From Saccharofermentans sp. (GTDB lineage Bacteria; Bacillota; Clostridia; Saccharofermentanales; Saccharofermentanaceae), in contig JAILNR010000041.1 in assembly GCA_024691325.1 (NCBI GenBank), forward strand, positions 1 to 64,000: 64,000 nucleotides of DNA. The letters are read 5' to 3'. Under the pieces are notes generated by a model, which saw only the letters and a list, made by a program, of their open reading frames with translations, had not been told where the DNA came from and did not search any database. The translations under genes were made by a program, and so were the position numbers. Of the stretch, positions 16,002 through 25,283 are shown piece after piece. Each line of letters begins with the position of its first letter. Positions within the stretch are counted from its first letter, which is position 1.

Positions 16002-16010
16002 TGATACAAT
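16002..16010 (+). promoter_or_regulatory. Extended -10 element immediately before smc
   Basis: TG-A-TACAAT at 16002-16010 would place a transcription start at about 16017, next to the smc ATG at 16019. No Shine-Dalgarno sequence precedes that ATG. No good -35 is visible, so the promoter is tentative. Confidence 0.3.
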
Positions 16011-16018
16011 CTTCAACG

Positions 16019-19000
16019 ATGTATTTAAAGAAGATAGAACTTCAGGGCTTCAAATCGTTCCCTGACTATACTCTGATCGAGTTTGACCGCGGCATGACCG
16101 CCATTGTAGGACCTAACGGAAGCGGTAAGTCTAATGTTACTGACGCCGTAAGGTGGGTCTTAGGTGAGCAGAGCGTAAAATCATTGCGCGGAGGCAAGAT
16201 GGAAGACGTAATCTTTAACGGTACGTCTGTTAAGAAAGCCATGAATTATGCCGAAGTCACGATGACGCTCGATAATTCTGACAGGAATATTGATTCTGAT
16301 TACACTGAGATAGAGGTCACAAGACGTCTTTACAGGTCCGGTGAGTCGGAATACCAGCTTAACAAGGTTAACTGCAGACTTAAGGATATTGTTAACCTTT
16401 TTTTCGACACAGGTCTTGGTAAGGATGGTTACTCTATAGTAGGTCAGGGCCGTGTTGACGATATCCTCTCGCCTAAGTCCGAGGACAGAAGGCGTGTTAT
16501 CGAGGAAGCCGCAGGTATCACGAAGTTTAAGTCGAGAAAGGAAGAGGCTGAAAGAAAGCTCGCATCGACGGAGCAGAACCTCCTCCGTATTGATGACAGA
16601 CTTAACGAGTTGACCGAGCGTGTGGGCCCTCTTAAGGAGCAGGCCGAGAAGGCTCAGGAGTACCATAAGGCTTATGAGCAGCTTAAGACGACTGATATCT
16701 CGTTGCTTGTAAGGCGTATTAATGACGCGAACGAGGCGATGGGTGACTTCGTTGATGTATTGCAGAAGGTCCGCGACGAGATAAAGGAGCAGGAAGACAG
16801 ATATCTTGAGCTTCGTAACTCGAACAGCGATCTTAATGAGAAGTCCGAGAAACTCGAGAACGACATCGAAGAGAAAAGACAGGAACTTTCTGATCTTACC
16901 GAGGAGATGCATGACCTTACTGCTGATATCAAGGTAGATGAGGAGAAGGTATCTTCACTTACAAATAAGATCGAGGAGACTGCCAAGGCCGAGAATGATA
17001 TCAACGAGGATATCGTAAGGCTCGAGAATGACTATAAGGGCAGAATGGCTAAGGCCGATGAGCTTCTCGATAAGGCTAATGAAGAGAAGAAGAAGACTGA
17101 TGAGCTTGTCGCACAAAGAGATGAGCTCATAGGAAGTTTTAAAGATTCCGAGAAGAACCTGGGAGAACTTCGTAAGGCGATAGAAGACAAGAACCGTGAG
17201 ATCAATGATGCTCAGGGTAAGATCAATACCGCTAACGGTCAGATCACTATCTTTGTTGACAGAATCAAGGAACTTACAGAGAGCCGCGAATCCTCAAGAA
17301 AGATAAAGGAAGAGCTCGAAGCCAAGATAGTTGATGCCGAGAAGGCCTGGAAAGAGATGATGGAGAAGGAGGGTGAAGTAACCTCTGATATCCAGACACG
17401 TAATGACAAGCTCACACAGATAAAAAAGAAGGAAAGTGAGCTTCTTGAGAAGCACGAGAATCTTACAAGATCTTTCCTTTCGGATAAATCGAAGCTTAAG
17501 ACTTTGAAGGATCTTGAGAGCCGTAAGGAAGGTTATCATGAGTCTGTAAGAAGACTCATGAACTATGCTGATACAGATGCATCTGTTAAGAAAAAGTGCG
17601 TGGGTGTATTAGGTGACCTTATCTCGACGGAGAAGAAATATAACACCGCTATCGAGATTGCACTCGGTAACGCGATCCATAATATCGTAACCAAGACCGA
17701 ACAGGATGCTGCAGATCTTATCAGTGTTCTGAAGGAAAACCATCTTGGAAGAGTAACATTCCTTCCTATTGATAATATCAGAGCCAGATCTCTTGATAAG
17801 AAGACATCGGATGATGCTTCTTCAAAGAAGGGCTACATCGGAATTGCATCCGATCTTGTAAAGAACGATAAGAGCCTTAACGATATCGTTTCCAATCTAT
17901 TGGGCAAGATAATAATCTGTGAGGACATGGACAGCGCCAGATCGATCGCGAAGGCCATCAGCCACAGTGCCAAGATCATTACTTTGGAGGGTGACTCCAT
18001 CAATGCCGGAGGTTCACTTACCGGAGGTTCCATGCGTAAGGATGCATCGGGCATCCTGGGAAGAGCCGGTGAGATCAAGGAACTTGAGGCAAAGCTTGTA
18101 AAAAAAGAGCAGGAGCTTGGTGTTATCGAGGCACAAAGACAGGATATTGATTCCGATATCGGCGATATCGAGCGCGAACTCGCCCAGCTTGATGAGCAGC
18201 TTAAGTATTTCAGCGTAGAGCGTGCAAAGGCCGAGTATGAATACAAGAACTTGGGCGAGAAGAGAACTGAGCTTACGGAGTCTGTAGCAGAGAGCGAGAA
18301 GCAGCTGCACCAGATTTCCGTTGATAAGTTAAGACTCGAGGATGACATTGCCGAATATACTCAGATCATAAAAGAGATCGAGAACGAGCTTACCGATTAC
18401 CGTGAAGATATCGATAAGAGCGATAATGCGGCTAAGGAGTTTAATGAGAAGCTCGATAAGATCCGCGAGAAGATAAGTGAAGGCAAGACTGTCTCAGAGA
18501 GGATACTCGCCGAGCGTAACGGTGTGATCGAGCTCGCTTCCCACATCAAGGAAGAGCTCGGCATGAGAAGAAAGAGTCTCGAGGAATCTGCCGGCACAAG
18601 AAAGTCCGATGCTGCCACACTTGCCGCTATCCGCAAGGGTATCGAGGACAAGAAGGCAGTAAAGAGCAAGCAGCAGGAGCAGTTTACTGCTATGTCTGCG
18701 AAGATAAAGGAGATTACGGAGGAGAAGGAGCAGATCGACGAGAAACTCAAGGGTTTCTTCGAGAAAAGCTCCGAGGTCAACGACATCCTTACCCGCCTGC
18801 GCGAAAAGGAGAACAACATCGTCTCCAAGAACGAGAAGCATATCAACGATATCGACTTCTCCAAGAACCGTCTGTGGGAAGATTATGAGGTGACCTACGA
18901 TAATGTAAAGGATGAATATCCTCCCACGCCTAATATCAACGAGTCTGTTAAGACCATAACGAGCCTTAAGAACAAGATAAAGGCTTTAGGTCCTGTTAAT

Positions 19001-19582
19001 CTTAATTCCATTGAGGAATACCGTGAGGTTGCCGAGAAGTACGAATTCATCCAGGCACAAAGGAACGATATCTATAATGCCAAGACTGATCTTGAGAAGG
19101 TTATCGCTGACTTGATAGCTGAGATGAAGGAGCAGTTCCTTAGCAACTTCACTACCATAAACGAGAACTTCAGAACGGTATTCACCGACCTGTTTAACGG
19201 CGGAAGTGCGGAGATACTCTTAAGCGATGAGGAGGATATCCTTAACTGCGCAATCGAGATCAAGGCCCAGCCGCCGGGAAAGAAACTTCAGAGTCTGACC
19301 TTGCTGTCGGGTGGTGAGAGATGTCTTACCGCTATCGCACTTTTGTTTGCGATACTTCAGTTAAGACCGTCTCCGTTCGTTATCCTCGATGAGGTCGAGG
19401 CTGCACTTGATGATGTTAACGTCTCACGTTTTACTGACTTTGTAAGGCGTTATACCGCAAGAAGCCAGTTCATCCTTGTTACTCACCGTAAGGGTACTAT
19501 GGAGGCGTGCGACAGGATGTACGGTGTTACCATGGCAGAGAGAGGTATCTCCAAGATACTTTCGATGAGGATTGGAGACTAA
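16019..19582 (+). CDS. smc: Chromosome segregation protein SMC
   Basis: The 1187-residue condensin ATPase compacts and segregates the chromosome. The N-terminal head has Walker A GPNGSGKSN and VRWVLGEQ. Long coiled coils at about 170-500 and 680-1000 flank the hinge (about 520-670, with GGSLTGGSM at its end). The C-terminal head has the signature LLSGGERCL and Walker B FVILDEVEAALD. I take ATG 16019, which gives the conserved MYLKKIELQGFKSF start. An in-frame GTG at 16001 adds six residues. Neither has a clear ribosome binding site, which is odd for this window. Confidence 0.96.
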   Translation: MYLKKIELQGFKSFPDYTLIEFDRGMTAIVGPNGSGKSNVTDAVRWVLGEQSVKSLRGGKMEDVIFNGTSVKKAMNYAEVTMTLDNSDRNIDSDYTEIEVTRRLYRSGESEYQLNKVNCRLKDIVNLFFDTGLGKDGYSIVGQGRVDDILSPKSEDRRRVIEEAAGITKFKSRKEEAERKLASTEQNLLRIDDRLNELTERVGPLKEQAEKAQEYHKAYEQLKTTDISLLVRRINDANEAMGDFVDVLQKVRDEIKEQEDRYLELRNSNSDLNEKSEKLENDIEEKRQELSDLTEEMHDLTADIKVDEEKVSSLTNKIEETAKAENDINEDIVRLENDYKGRMAKADELLDKANEEKKKTDELVAQRDELIGSFKDSEKNLGELRKAIEDKNREINDAQGKINTANGQITIFVDRIKELTESRESSRKIKEELEAKIVDAEKAWKEMMEKEGEVTSDIQTRNDKLTQIKKKESELLEKHENLTRSFLSDKSKLKTLKDLESRKEGYHESVRRLMNYADTDASVKKKCVGVLGDLISTEKKYNTAIEIALGNAIHNIVTKTEQDAADLISVLKENHLGRVTFLPIDNIRARSLDKKTSDDASSKKGYIGIASDLVKNDKSLNDIVSNLLGKIIICEDMDSARSIAKAISHSAKIITLEGDSINAGGSLTGGSMRKDASGILGRAGEIKELEAKLVKKEQELGVIEAQRQDIDSDIGDIERELAQLDEQLKYFSVERAKAEYEYKNLGEKRTELTESVAESEKQLHQISVDKLRLEDDIAEYTQIIKEIENELTDYREDIDKSDNAAKEFNEKLDKIREKISEGKTVSERILAERNGVIELASHIKEELGMRRKSLEESAGTRKSDAATLAAIRKGIEDKKAVKSKQQEQFTAMSAKIKEITEEKEQIDEKLKGFFEKSSEVNDILTRLREKENNIVSKNEKHINDIDFSKNRLWEDYEVTYDNVKDEYPPTPNINESVKTITSLKNKIKALGPVNLNSIEEYREVAEKYEFIQAQRNDIYNAKTDLEKVIADLIAEMKEQFLSNFTTINENFRTVFTDLFNGGSAEILLSDEEDILNCAIEIKAQPPGKKLQSLTLLSGGERCLTAIALLFAILQLRPSPFVILDEVEAALDDVNVSRFTDFVRRYTARSQFILVTHRKGTMEACDRMYGVTMAERGISKILSMRIGD

Positions 19583-19583
19583 G

Positions 19584-20495
19584 ATGGGTTTATTAGAATC
19601 ATTTAAGAGAGGTCTTACTAAGACACGTGACTTCTGGGCAAGTGAGTGGGTTAAGACTACAGCTTCCCACGGCAAGTTCGACGAGGAGATGCTCGAGGAC
19701 TTCGAGGAGATCATGGTAAGGTCCGACTGCGGTGTTCCTGCAAGTGAGGACGTTATCGAATATGTGAAGGAATACATAAGGAAGACCGGCGACGACTCCC
19801 ATGAAGGTGTCATGAAGGCCGTAAAGACACATATAGTAGAGGTATTAGGTGAGAAGCAGACTATTGAGATAGTTCCCGGTAAGCTTAATATCATCCTTAT
19901 GGTCGGTGTTAACGGCACCGGTAAGACCACCACTGCAGGTAAGCTTGCTTTAAAGTACAAGAATGAAGGCAAGAAGGTAATACTTGCCGCTGCCGATACT
20001 TTCAGAGCTGCTGCGGTACAGCAGTTAAAGGAGTGGGGAGAGCGCACATCAACAGCTGTTATAGCTCACGAGGAAGGTTCTGATCCCGCTTCTGTTGTCT
20101 TTGATGCCGTAGCTGCAGCAAAAGCGCGAAAGAGCGATATTCTCATAGTGGATACTGCGGGAAGACTTCATAACAAGAAAAACCTCATGGACGAGCTTTC
20201 TAAGATCAACAGGATAATCGACCGCGAGGCTCCTGATGCCAATAAGAAGTCTATCCTTATCATCGATGCGACTACCGGCCAGAACGCGGTTTTACAGACT
20301 GAGGCATTCTCGGAGGCAGTACATCTTGATTACCTCGGCATAACCAAGCTCGACGGTTCGGCGAAGGGCGGAGTTGCTATTGCCGTGTCGTATCTTGCCA
20401 AGGTTCCTATCGTGCTTGCAGGCTTGGGAGAGGGCGTTGAGGACTTAAGTGAGTTTGACCCTGAAGCATTTACTGATGCTTTGATTGACACATAA
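19584..20495 (+). CDS. ftsY: Signal recognition particle receptor FtsY
   Basis: The 303-residue GTPase docks the SRP-ribosome complex at the membrane. It consists almost only of the NG domain, without the long acidic A domain of E. coli, as is usual in Bacillota. GTPase motifs are GVNGTGKTTTAGKLA, DTFRAAAVQQL, DTAGRLH and TKLDGSAKGG. ATG 19584 lies 1 base after the smc stop, with GGAG inside the end of smc. The rpsO promoter begins within its last codons. Confidence 0.96.
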   Translation: MGLLESFKRGLTKTRDFWASEWVKTTASHGKFDEEMLEDFEEIMVRSDCGVPASEDVIEYVKEYIRKTGDDSHEGVMKAVKTHIVEVLGEKQTIEIVPGKLNIILMVGVNGTGKTTTAGKLALKYKNEGKKVILAAADTFRAAAVQQLKEWGERTSTAVIAHEEGSDPASVVFDAVAAAKARKSDILIVDTAGRLHNKKNLMDELSKINRIIDREAPDANKKSILIIDATTGQNAVLQTEAFSEAVHLDYLGITKLDGSAKGGVAIAVSYLAKVPIVLAGLGEGVEDLSEFDPEAFTDALIDT

Positions 20496-20513
20496 TAGGG
20501 TGTGTGATATTAT
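20485..20513 (+). promoter_or_regulatory. rpsO promoter
   Basis: A perfect TTGACA (20485-20490), a 17-base spacer ending in TGA, and TATTAT (20508-20513) make a strong extended -10 promoter. It overlaps the 3' end of ftsY. Transcription should begin near 20520. Confidence 0.8.
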
Positions 20514-20519
20514 TTTCGA

Positions 20520-20600
20520 GCTGCCGTGACGCAGAAACAGGGCTTGTCCGCCTCTTCCGCAGTCACAGGTGAATAAATTATTTTATGGAGGACATAACAA
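20520..20600 (+). ncRNA. Structured 5' leader of rpsO, candidate S15 autoregulatory element
   Basis: The leader of about 80 bases can form competing pairings. CTGC (20521-20524) can pair with GCAG (20531-20534), and GTGAC (20526-20530) with the distant GTCAC (20562-20566). S15 represses its own mRNA through structured leaders in several bacteria, and the position fits. The ribosome site is GGAGG near 20587. I could not match a specific published S15 leader class. Confidence 0.4.
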
Positions 20601-20864
20601 ATGGCACAGATTGACAAGGCTGCAATCATCAAAGAGTACGCTACACACGAAGGTGACACAGGATCCCCTGAGGTTCAGATCGCAATTCTTTCTGCAAGAA
20701 TCGCACTCCTCACAGAGCACTTGAAGCTCCACAAGGGTGACCACCACTCCAGAAGAGGTCTTCTTATGATGGTTGGTAAGAGAAGAGGACTTCTCGAGTA
20801 TCTTCAGAAGATTGACATCGAGAGATACAGAGCAATCGTTGCTAAGCTTGGATTGAGAAAGTAA
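20601..20864 (+). CDS. rpsO: 30S ribosomal protein S15
   Basis: The 87-residue basic helical protein binds the central domain of 16S rRNA early in 30S assembly. Family signatures are [28 protein letters not shown] and the C-terminal [13 protein letters not shown]. It has its own promoter, leader and terminator. pnp, its frequent neighbour, does not follow here. Confidence 0.97.
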   Translation: MAQIDKAAIIKEYATHEGDTGSPEVQIAILSARIALLTEHLKLHKGDHHSRRGLLMMVGKRRGLLEYLQKIDIERYRAIVAKLGLRK

Positions 20865-20888
20865 TCTTCGGGCAATTTTAATATGAGG

Positions 20889-20917
20889 CAGGGCTGCCAA
20901 GTGCAGTCCTGTTTTTT
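20889..20917 (+). terminator. rpsO rho-independent terminator
   Basis: CAGGGCTGC (20889-20897) pairs with GCAGTCCTG (20903-20911), with one G-U pair and a 5-base loop, followed by six T. Confidence 0.85.
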
Positions 20918-20955
20918 GTTTGAAAAGCAGTCCCGGGACAGACCTTTTAATGGTG

Positions 20956-20983
20956 CTGACACTATATATTGTTATGATATAAT
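20956..20983 (+). promoter_or_regulatory. parE-parC promoter
   Basis: CTGACA (20956-20961), a 16-base spacer ending in TGA, and a perfect TATAAT (20978-20983) form an extended -10 promoter about 30 bases before parE. Confidence 0.7.
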
Positions 20984-21011
20984 GGTTTGAATTGAAAATA
21001 TGGGGGTAAGC

Positions 21012-23012
21012 ATGGCTCGTAAGTCAGATTACGGTAACGACAGTATTACTATGCTCAAGGGCGCCGACAGAGTAAGAAAGCGTCCCGGAGTTATATTCGG
21101 TTCAGATGACCTTGAGGGATGTATTCATTCTTTCTTCGAGATCCTCTCGAATTCCATAGATGAGGCCAGAGAAGGACACGGTAAGGAAATAATAATTACC
21201 AGATTTAAGGACGGATCTTTGCAGGTCGAGGACTTCGGCCGCGGTATTCCGCTCGACTTTAATGCGAAGGAGAACCGATACAACTGGGAACTCGTTTATT
21301 GTGAGCTTTATGCCGGTGCCAAGTATGATAATAATTCGCTCGGCGATTACGAGTATTCTTTGGGATTGAACGGACTTGGTGCCTGTGCTACACAGTATTC
21401 TTCAGAGTTCTTTGAAGTTACCGTATTCAGAGATAAGACTAAGTACAGTCTCTCTTTTAAGAAGGGTGAGGTCGTTGGCGATCTTGTTAAGGAACCCTAC
21501 AGATTTAAAAGAACAGGAACCATCCAAAGATGGAAGCCGGATTCGGAGGTTTTTACAGATACCGTAATTCCCTATGACAGATTGAAGGACATCATTAAGA
21601 AGCAGTCTGTTGTTAACGGCGGTATCGAGTTTAAGCTTATAGATGAGGCTTTGGGAACGGAGGAGTCTTTCCTTTGTCCCAACGGTATTACAGGTTACGC
21701 AGAAGAATTGTCACAGATGAAGCATTTTACCGAAGTCTATCACTTTGAAGGTGAAGGCAAGGGCAGAGATGCGGATGACAGACCTGTCTATAAATGTAAA
21801 GCCGAGGTTGCTTTCTGCTTTAATAATGAGATTAATGAACTGCAGTACTTCCATAACTCGAGTTTCCTCGAGCACGGCGGTTCTCCTGACAGAGCAGTTA
21901 AGAATGCTTTCCTCTACGCTGTTGACAGGGAGATCAAGGCAAGAGATAAGTACAAGGCTAACGAATCGAAGATCAAGTTCGAGGATATTCAGGATTCGCT
22001 TATTCTGTTGACCTCCACATTCTCGACTTTTACTTCGTATGAGAATCAGACAAAGAAGGCTATCAACAATAAATTCATTCAGGATTTCATGACTGATCTT
22101 ATCAAGAAGAATCTTGAAGTCTGGTTTATCGAGAATAAGCAGCAGGGAGACAAGGTAGTTGACCAGGTTCTTATTAACAAGAGAAGCCGTGAGAATGCCG
22201 AGAAGACAAGGATCAACATCAAGAAGCAGCTGACAGGTAAGGTCGATATCAATAACAGGATCAAGAAGTTTGTCGACTGCAGATCCAAGGATACTGACAA
22301 AAGAGAGCTTTATATCGTTGAGGGTGATTCCGCTTTGGGTTCTGTTAAGCTCGGAAGAGATGCCGAATTCCAGGGTATCATGCCGGTAAGAGGTAAGATA
22401 CTAAACTGCCTTAAGGCTGACTACGCTACTATCTTTAAAAGCGAGATCATAACAGATCTTATCAAGGTGTTAGGATGCGGCGTGGAAATCAGTAATAAGC
22501 ACAGTAAAGATATGAGTGCCTTTAATATCGATCAGCTGCGCTGGAACAAGATCATCGTCTGTACCGATGCCGACGTCGACGGTTTCCAGATAAGAACACT
22601 TATACTTGCGATGATCTACCGCCTGTGTCCGACTTTGATAGAGAAGGGTTTTGTCTATATCGCTGAATCTCCTTTGTTTGAGATAACGGTAAGGACAAAG
22701 GGCAAGAATTCAAAGGAAGAGACTTTCTTTGCCTTCAATGAGAAAGAGAAGACCGAGATCTTATCGAAGTTTGAAGAGGGAAATGTATCCATCAATATCC
22801 AAAGATCAAAAGGTCTTGGTGAGAACGAACCCGAGATGATGTGGGAGACCACAATGAATCCGAAGACAAGACGTCTTATCAAGGTCTGCCCCGAAGATGC
22901 AAGAAAGACTGCCGAGATATTTGAATTGCTGCTCGGCGATAACCTTGCAGGAAGGAAACAGCATATTGAACAGGACGGACATCTGTACCTTGATATGCTC
23001 GATGTAGGATAA
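21012..23012 (+). CDS. parE: DNA topoisomerase IV subunit B
   Basis: The 666-residue ATPase subunit of a type IIA topoisomerase unlinks daughter chromosomes with ParC. The GHKL ATPase domain has NSIDEA, EDFGRGIP and SLGLNGLGA. The Toprim domain has EGDSALG, PVRGKILN and DADVDG near residues 435-520. Compared with typical GyrB, several motifs are altered. ATG 21012 is chosen because GGGGGT just before it is the ribosome site. The ATG at 21000 would place that site within the gene. A GyrB paralogue is the alternative, but pairing with a ParC-like subunit argues for topoisomerase IV. Confidence 0.82.
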   Translation: MARKSDYGNDSITMLKGADRVRKRPGVIFGSDDLEGCIHSFFEILSNSIDEAREGHGKEIIITRFKDGSLQVEDFGRGIPLDFNAKENRYNWELVYCELYAGAKYDNNSLGDYEYSLGLNGLGACATQYSSEFFEVTVFRDKTKYSLSFKKGEVVGDLVKEPYRFKRTGTIQRWKPDSEVFTDTVIPYDRLKDIIKKQSVVNGGIEFKLIDEALGTEESFLCPNGITGYAEELSQMKHFTEVYHFEGEGKGRDADDRPVYKCKAEVAFCFNNEINELQYFHNSSFLEHGGSPDRAVKNAFLYAVDREIKARDKYKANESKIKFEDIQDSLILLTSTFSTFTSYENQTKKAINNKFIQDFMTDLIKKNLEVWFIENKQQGDKVVDQVLINKRSRENAEKTRINIKKQLTGKVDINNRIKKFVDCRSKDTDKRELYIVEGDSALGSVKLGRDAEFQGIMPVRGKILNCLKADYATIFKSEIITDLIKVLGCGVEISNKHSKDMSAFNIDQLRWNKIIVCTDADVDGFQIRTLILAMIYRLCPTLIEKGFVYIAESPLFEITVRTKGKNSKEETFFAFNEKEKTEILSKFEEGNVSINIQRSKGLGENEPEMMWETTMNPKTRRLIKVCPEDARKTAEIFELLLGDNLAGRKQHIEQDGHLYLDMLDVG

Positions 23013-23021
23013 GAGAAGACT

Positions 23022-25283
23022 ATGCCAAGAAAGAAGAAAGAGATTAAAGATAACAGTAATTCATTGAAGGCGAGGCTTACTGACGAGACTAAGCCCGATA
23101 TGCCGCCCATAGATCAGCCGATCACTGAGATGCTCGAGATCAACTATATGCCGTACGCCATGTCGGTAATAGTTTCACGTGCAATCCCCGAGATAGACGG
23201 CTTCAAGCCTTCCCACAGAAAGCTTCTTTATACGATGTATAAGATGGGGCTTTTAAACGGCAACAGAACCAAGTCTGCTAACGTAGTCGGTCAGACAATG
23301 AAGCTTAACCCACACGGTGACGCCGCTATCTATGAGACTATGGTCAGAATGACACGCGGCAATGCGTCTTTGCTGCATCCTTATGTGGATTCCAAGGGTA
23401 ACTTCGGTAAGCAGTATTCCCGCGACATGGCTTATGCGGCACCCCGTTACACCGAGGTCAAGCTCGAAAAGATCTGCGAGGAGCTTTTCGCAGGTATCGA
23501 TAAGGATGCCGTCGACATGGTGGATAACTACGACGGTACCTTGAAGGAACCCGTCCTGCTCCCGGCAACTTTCCCGAGTCTTCTTGTTAACAGTAATCAG
23601 GGTATTGCTGTCGGTATGGCATCCAACATCAGCTCCTTTAACTTAAGGGAAGTATGTGAAGCCACTATGGCTTATCTTAAGGATAAGAATGTTGATCTTC
23701 TCGAGATCATGCCCGCACCTGATTTCTCGGGCGGCGGACAGATTCTTTATAACCGTGAGCAGATGGCGGAGATTTATGAGACCGGTAAGGGTTCCATAAC
23801 ACTTAGAAGCAAATACAATGTTGATACGAAGAATAATCTCATCGAGATAACCGAGATACCGTATTCCACTTCTTCGGAGGCTATCATCGACGGTATTGCT
23901 GATCTCGTTAAGTCCGGCAAGGTCAAGGAGATCAATGACGTAAGAGATGAGACCGACCTCGACGGTTTGAAGATTACCATCGACTGCAAGAGGGGAACGA
24001 ATCATGAGGAGCTTATGAAGAAGCTTTTCCGCTTCACGAAGCTTCAGGATACATTCTCATGCAACTTTAATCTGCTGATAAACGGTTCGCCCCGAGTTAT
24101 GGGTGTCCGCGCCATCATAGACGAATGGCTCGTCTGGAGACGGCAGTGTGTATCAAGGGAACTTTCTTTTGAACTTGGCAAGAAGAAGGACAGACTCCAC
24201 TTGCTCGAAGGTTTGGAGAAGATACTCCTTGATATCGATAAGGCTATCAAGATTATAAGGAATACCGAACTCGAAGAGGACGTTGTTCCGAACTTGATGA
24301 AGGGATTCGGTATCGATAAGATCCAGGCTGAGTATGTTGCTGAGATCAAGCTTAGAAATATCAACAAGCAGTACATCTTAAACAGAACGGCTGATAAAGA
24401 GAATCTTCAGAAGGATATAGCCGAGATCGAGGATATATTGGGTAAGCCCAACCGTATCAATACTCTGATCTCGAAGAAGCTTAAGGAAGTTGCCGATAAG
24501 TACGGTAAGGAAAGAAAGACCGAACTTATCATGGCAGAGCAGGTTGAGGTTTATGTGCCCGATCAGAATATTCCTGACTATCAGGTTCACCTTATGCTTA
24601 CAAGACACGGCTATCTTAAGAAGTTTACTCCCAATGCTTTGAAGAGGTCGGATGAGATCAAGATCAAGGATGACGATGAGATATTCATGAGCGTTGATGC
24701 GATGAATAAAAGCGATATCCTGTTCTTCTCCGATAAGTGTAATGTCTATAAGAGCAAGACATACGAGTTCCCTGACAATAAGATATCAGACTTCGGTTCT
24801 TTCCTTACCAATGCGCTTGGACTTGAGGATGATGAGAAGATCATCTATATGCTCGTGACGACAGACTACAAGGGAAGACTCATGATCGGATTTAAGAACG
24901 GAAAGGCCGCTCATTTCCCGATAGAAGCTTATGAGACAAAGCAGAACAGAAAGAAACTTGTTAACGCTTTCTCTGATAAGTCGCCGGCTGTTTCGTTCGT
25001 CTTTATCCCCGAGGGTGAGGATCCTGATCTGTTTGCAAGATCTGACAGGGATAAGGCTGCTGTATTCAAGGCTTCTATGGTTTCATTGAAGACAACAAGA
25101 TCGACACAGGGTGTCCAGCTTCTTATCAGTAAGAAGGGATCGAGCTTATCCGAGATCATTACGGTATCGGAGGCAGGTATTAATGATCCGGAGTATTATA
25201 GGATCAGGAATATCCCTGCTATCGGTTATTATTTGAAACAGGAATCATTCGAGAACAGACAGATCGGAATTGAAGACATTTAA
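23022..25283 (+). CDS. parC: DNA topoisomerase IV subunit A
   Basis: The 753-residue breakage-reunion subunit carries DGFKPSHRKLLYTMYKMGL in the winged-helix domain and the active-site Tyr in AAPRYTEVKLE. The C-terminal beta region (about 490-753) is short and lacks an obvious GyrA box, in line with ParC rather than GyrA. It follows parE by 9 bases, so the two subunits are made together. It should act in decatenation and relaxation. Confidence 0.82.
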   Translation: MPRKKKEIKDNSNSLKARLTDETKPDMPPIDQPITEMLEINYMPYAMSVIVSRAIPEIDGFKPSHRKLLYTMYKMGLLNGNRTKSANVVGQTMKLNPHGDAAIYETMVRMTRGNASLLHPYVDSKGNFGKQYSRDMAYAAPRYTEVKLEKICEELFAGIDKDAVDMVDNYDGTLKEPVLLPATFPSLLVNSNQGIAVGMASNISSFNLREVCEATMAYLKDKNVDLLEIMPAPDFSGGGQILYNREQMAEIYETGKGSITLRSKYNVDTKNNLIEITEIPYSTSSEAIIDGIADLVKSGKVKEINDVRDETDLDGLKITIDCKRGTNHEELMKKLFRFTKLQDTFSCNFNLLINGSPRVMGVRAIIDEWLVWRRQCVSRELSFELGKKKDRLHLLEGLEKILLDIDKAIKIIRNTELEEDVVPNLMKGFGIDKIQAEYVAEIKLRNINKQYILNRTADKENLQKDIAEIEDILGKPNRINTLISKKLKEVADKYGKERKTELIMAEQVEVYVPDQNIPDYQVHLMLTRHGYLKKFTPNALKRSDEIKIKDDDEIFMSVDAMNKSDILFFSDKCNVYKSKTYEFPDNKISDFGSFLTNALGLEDDEKIIYMLVTTDYKGRLMIGFKNGKAAHFPIEAYETKQNRKKLVNAFSDKSPAVSFVFIPEGEDPDLFARSDRDKAAVFKASMVSLKTTRSTQGVQLLISKKGSSLSEIITVSEAGINDPEYYRIRNIPAIGYYLKQESFENRQIGIEDI

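Noticed and set aside
17833..18348. Long minus-strand open frame (171 codons) inside smc
   Set aside because: It is the reverse shadow of a coiled-coil gene with biased codons. The protein is Ser/Leu-rich low complexity without a ribosome site, and the plus-strand SMC is unquestionable.
19424..20047. Minus-strand open frame of 207 codons opposite the smc-ftsY junction
   Set aside because: It covers the conserved ends of two certain genes and shows no protein family features.
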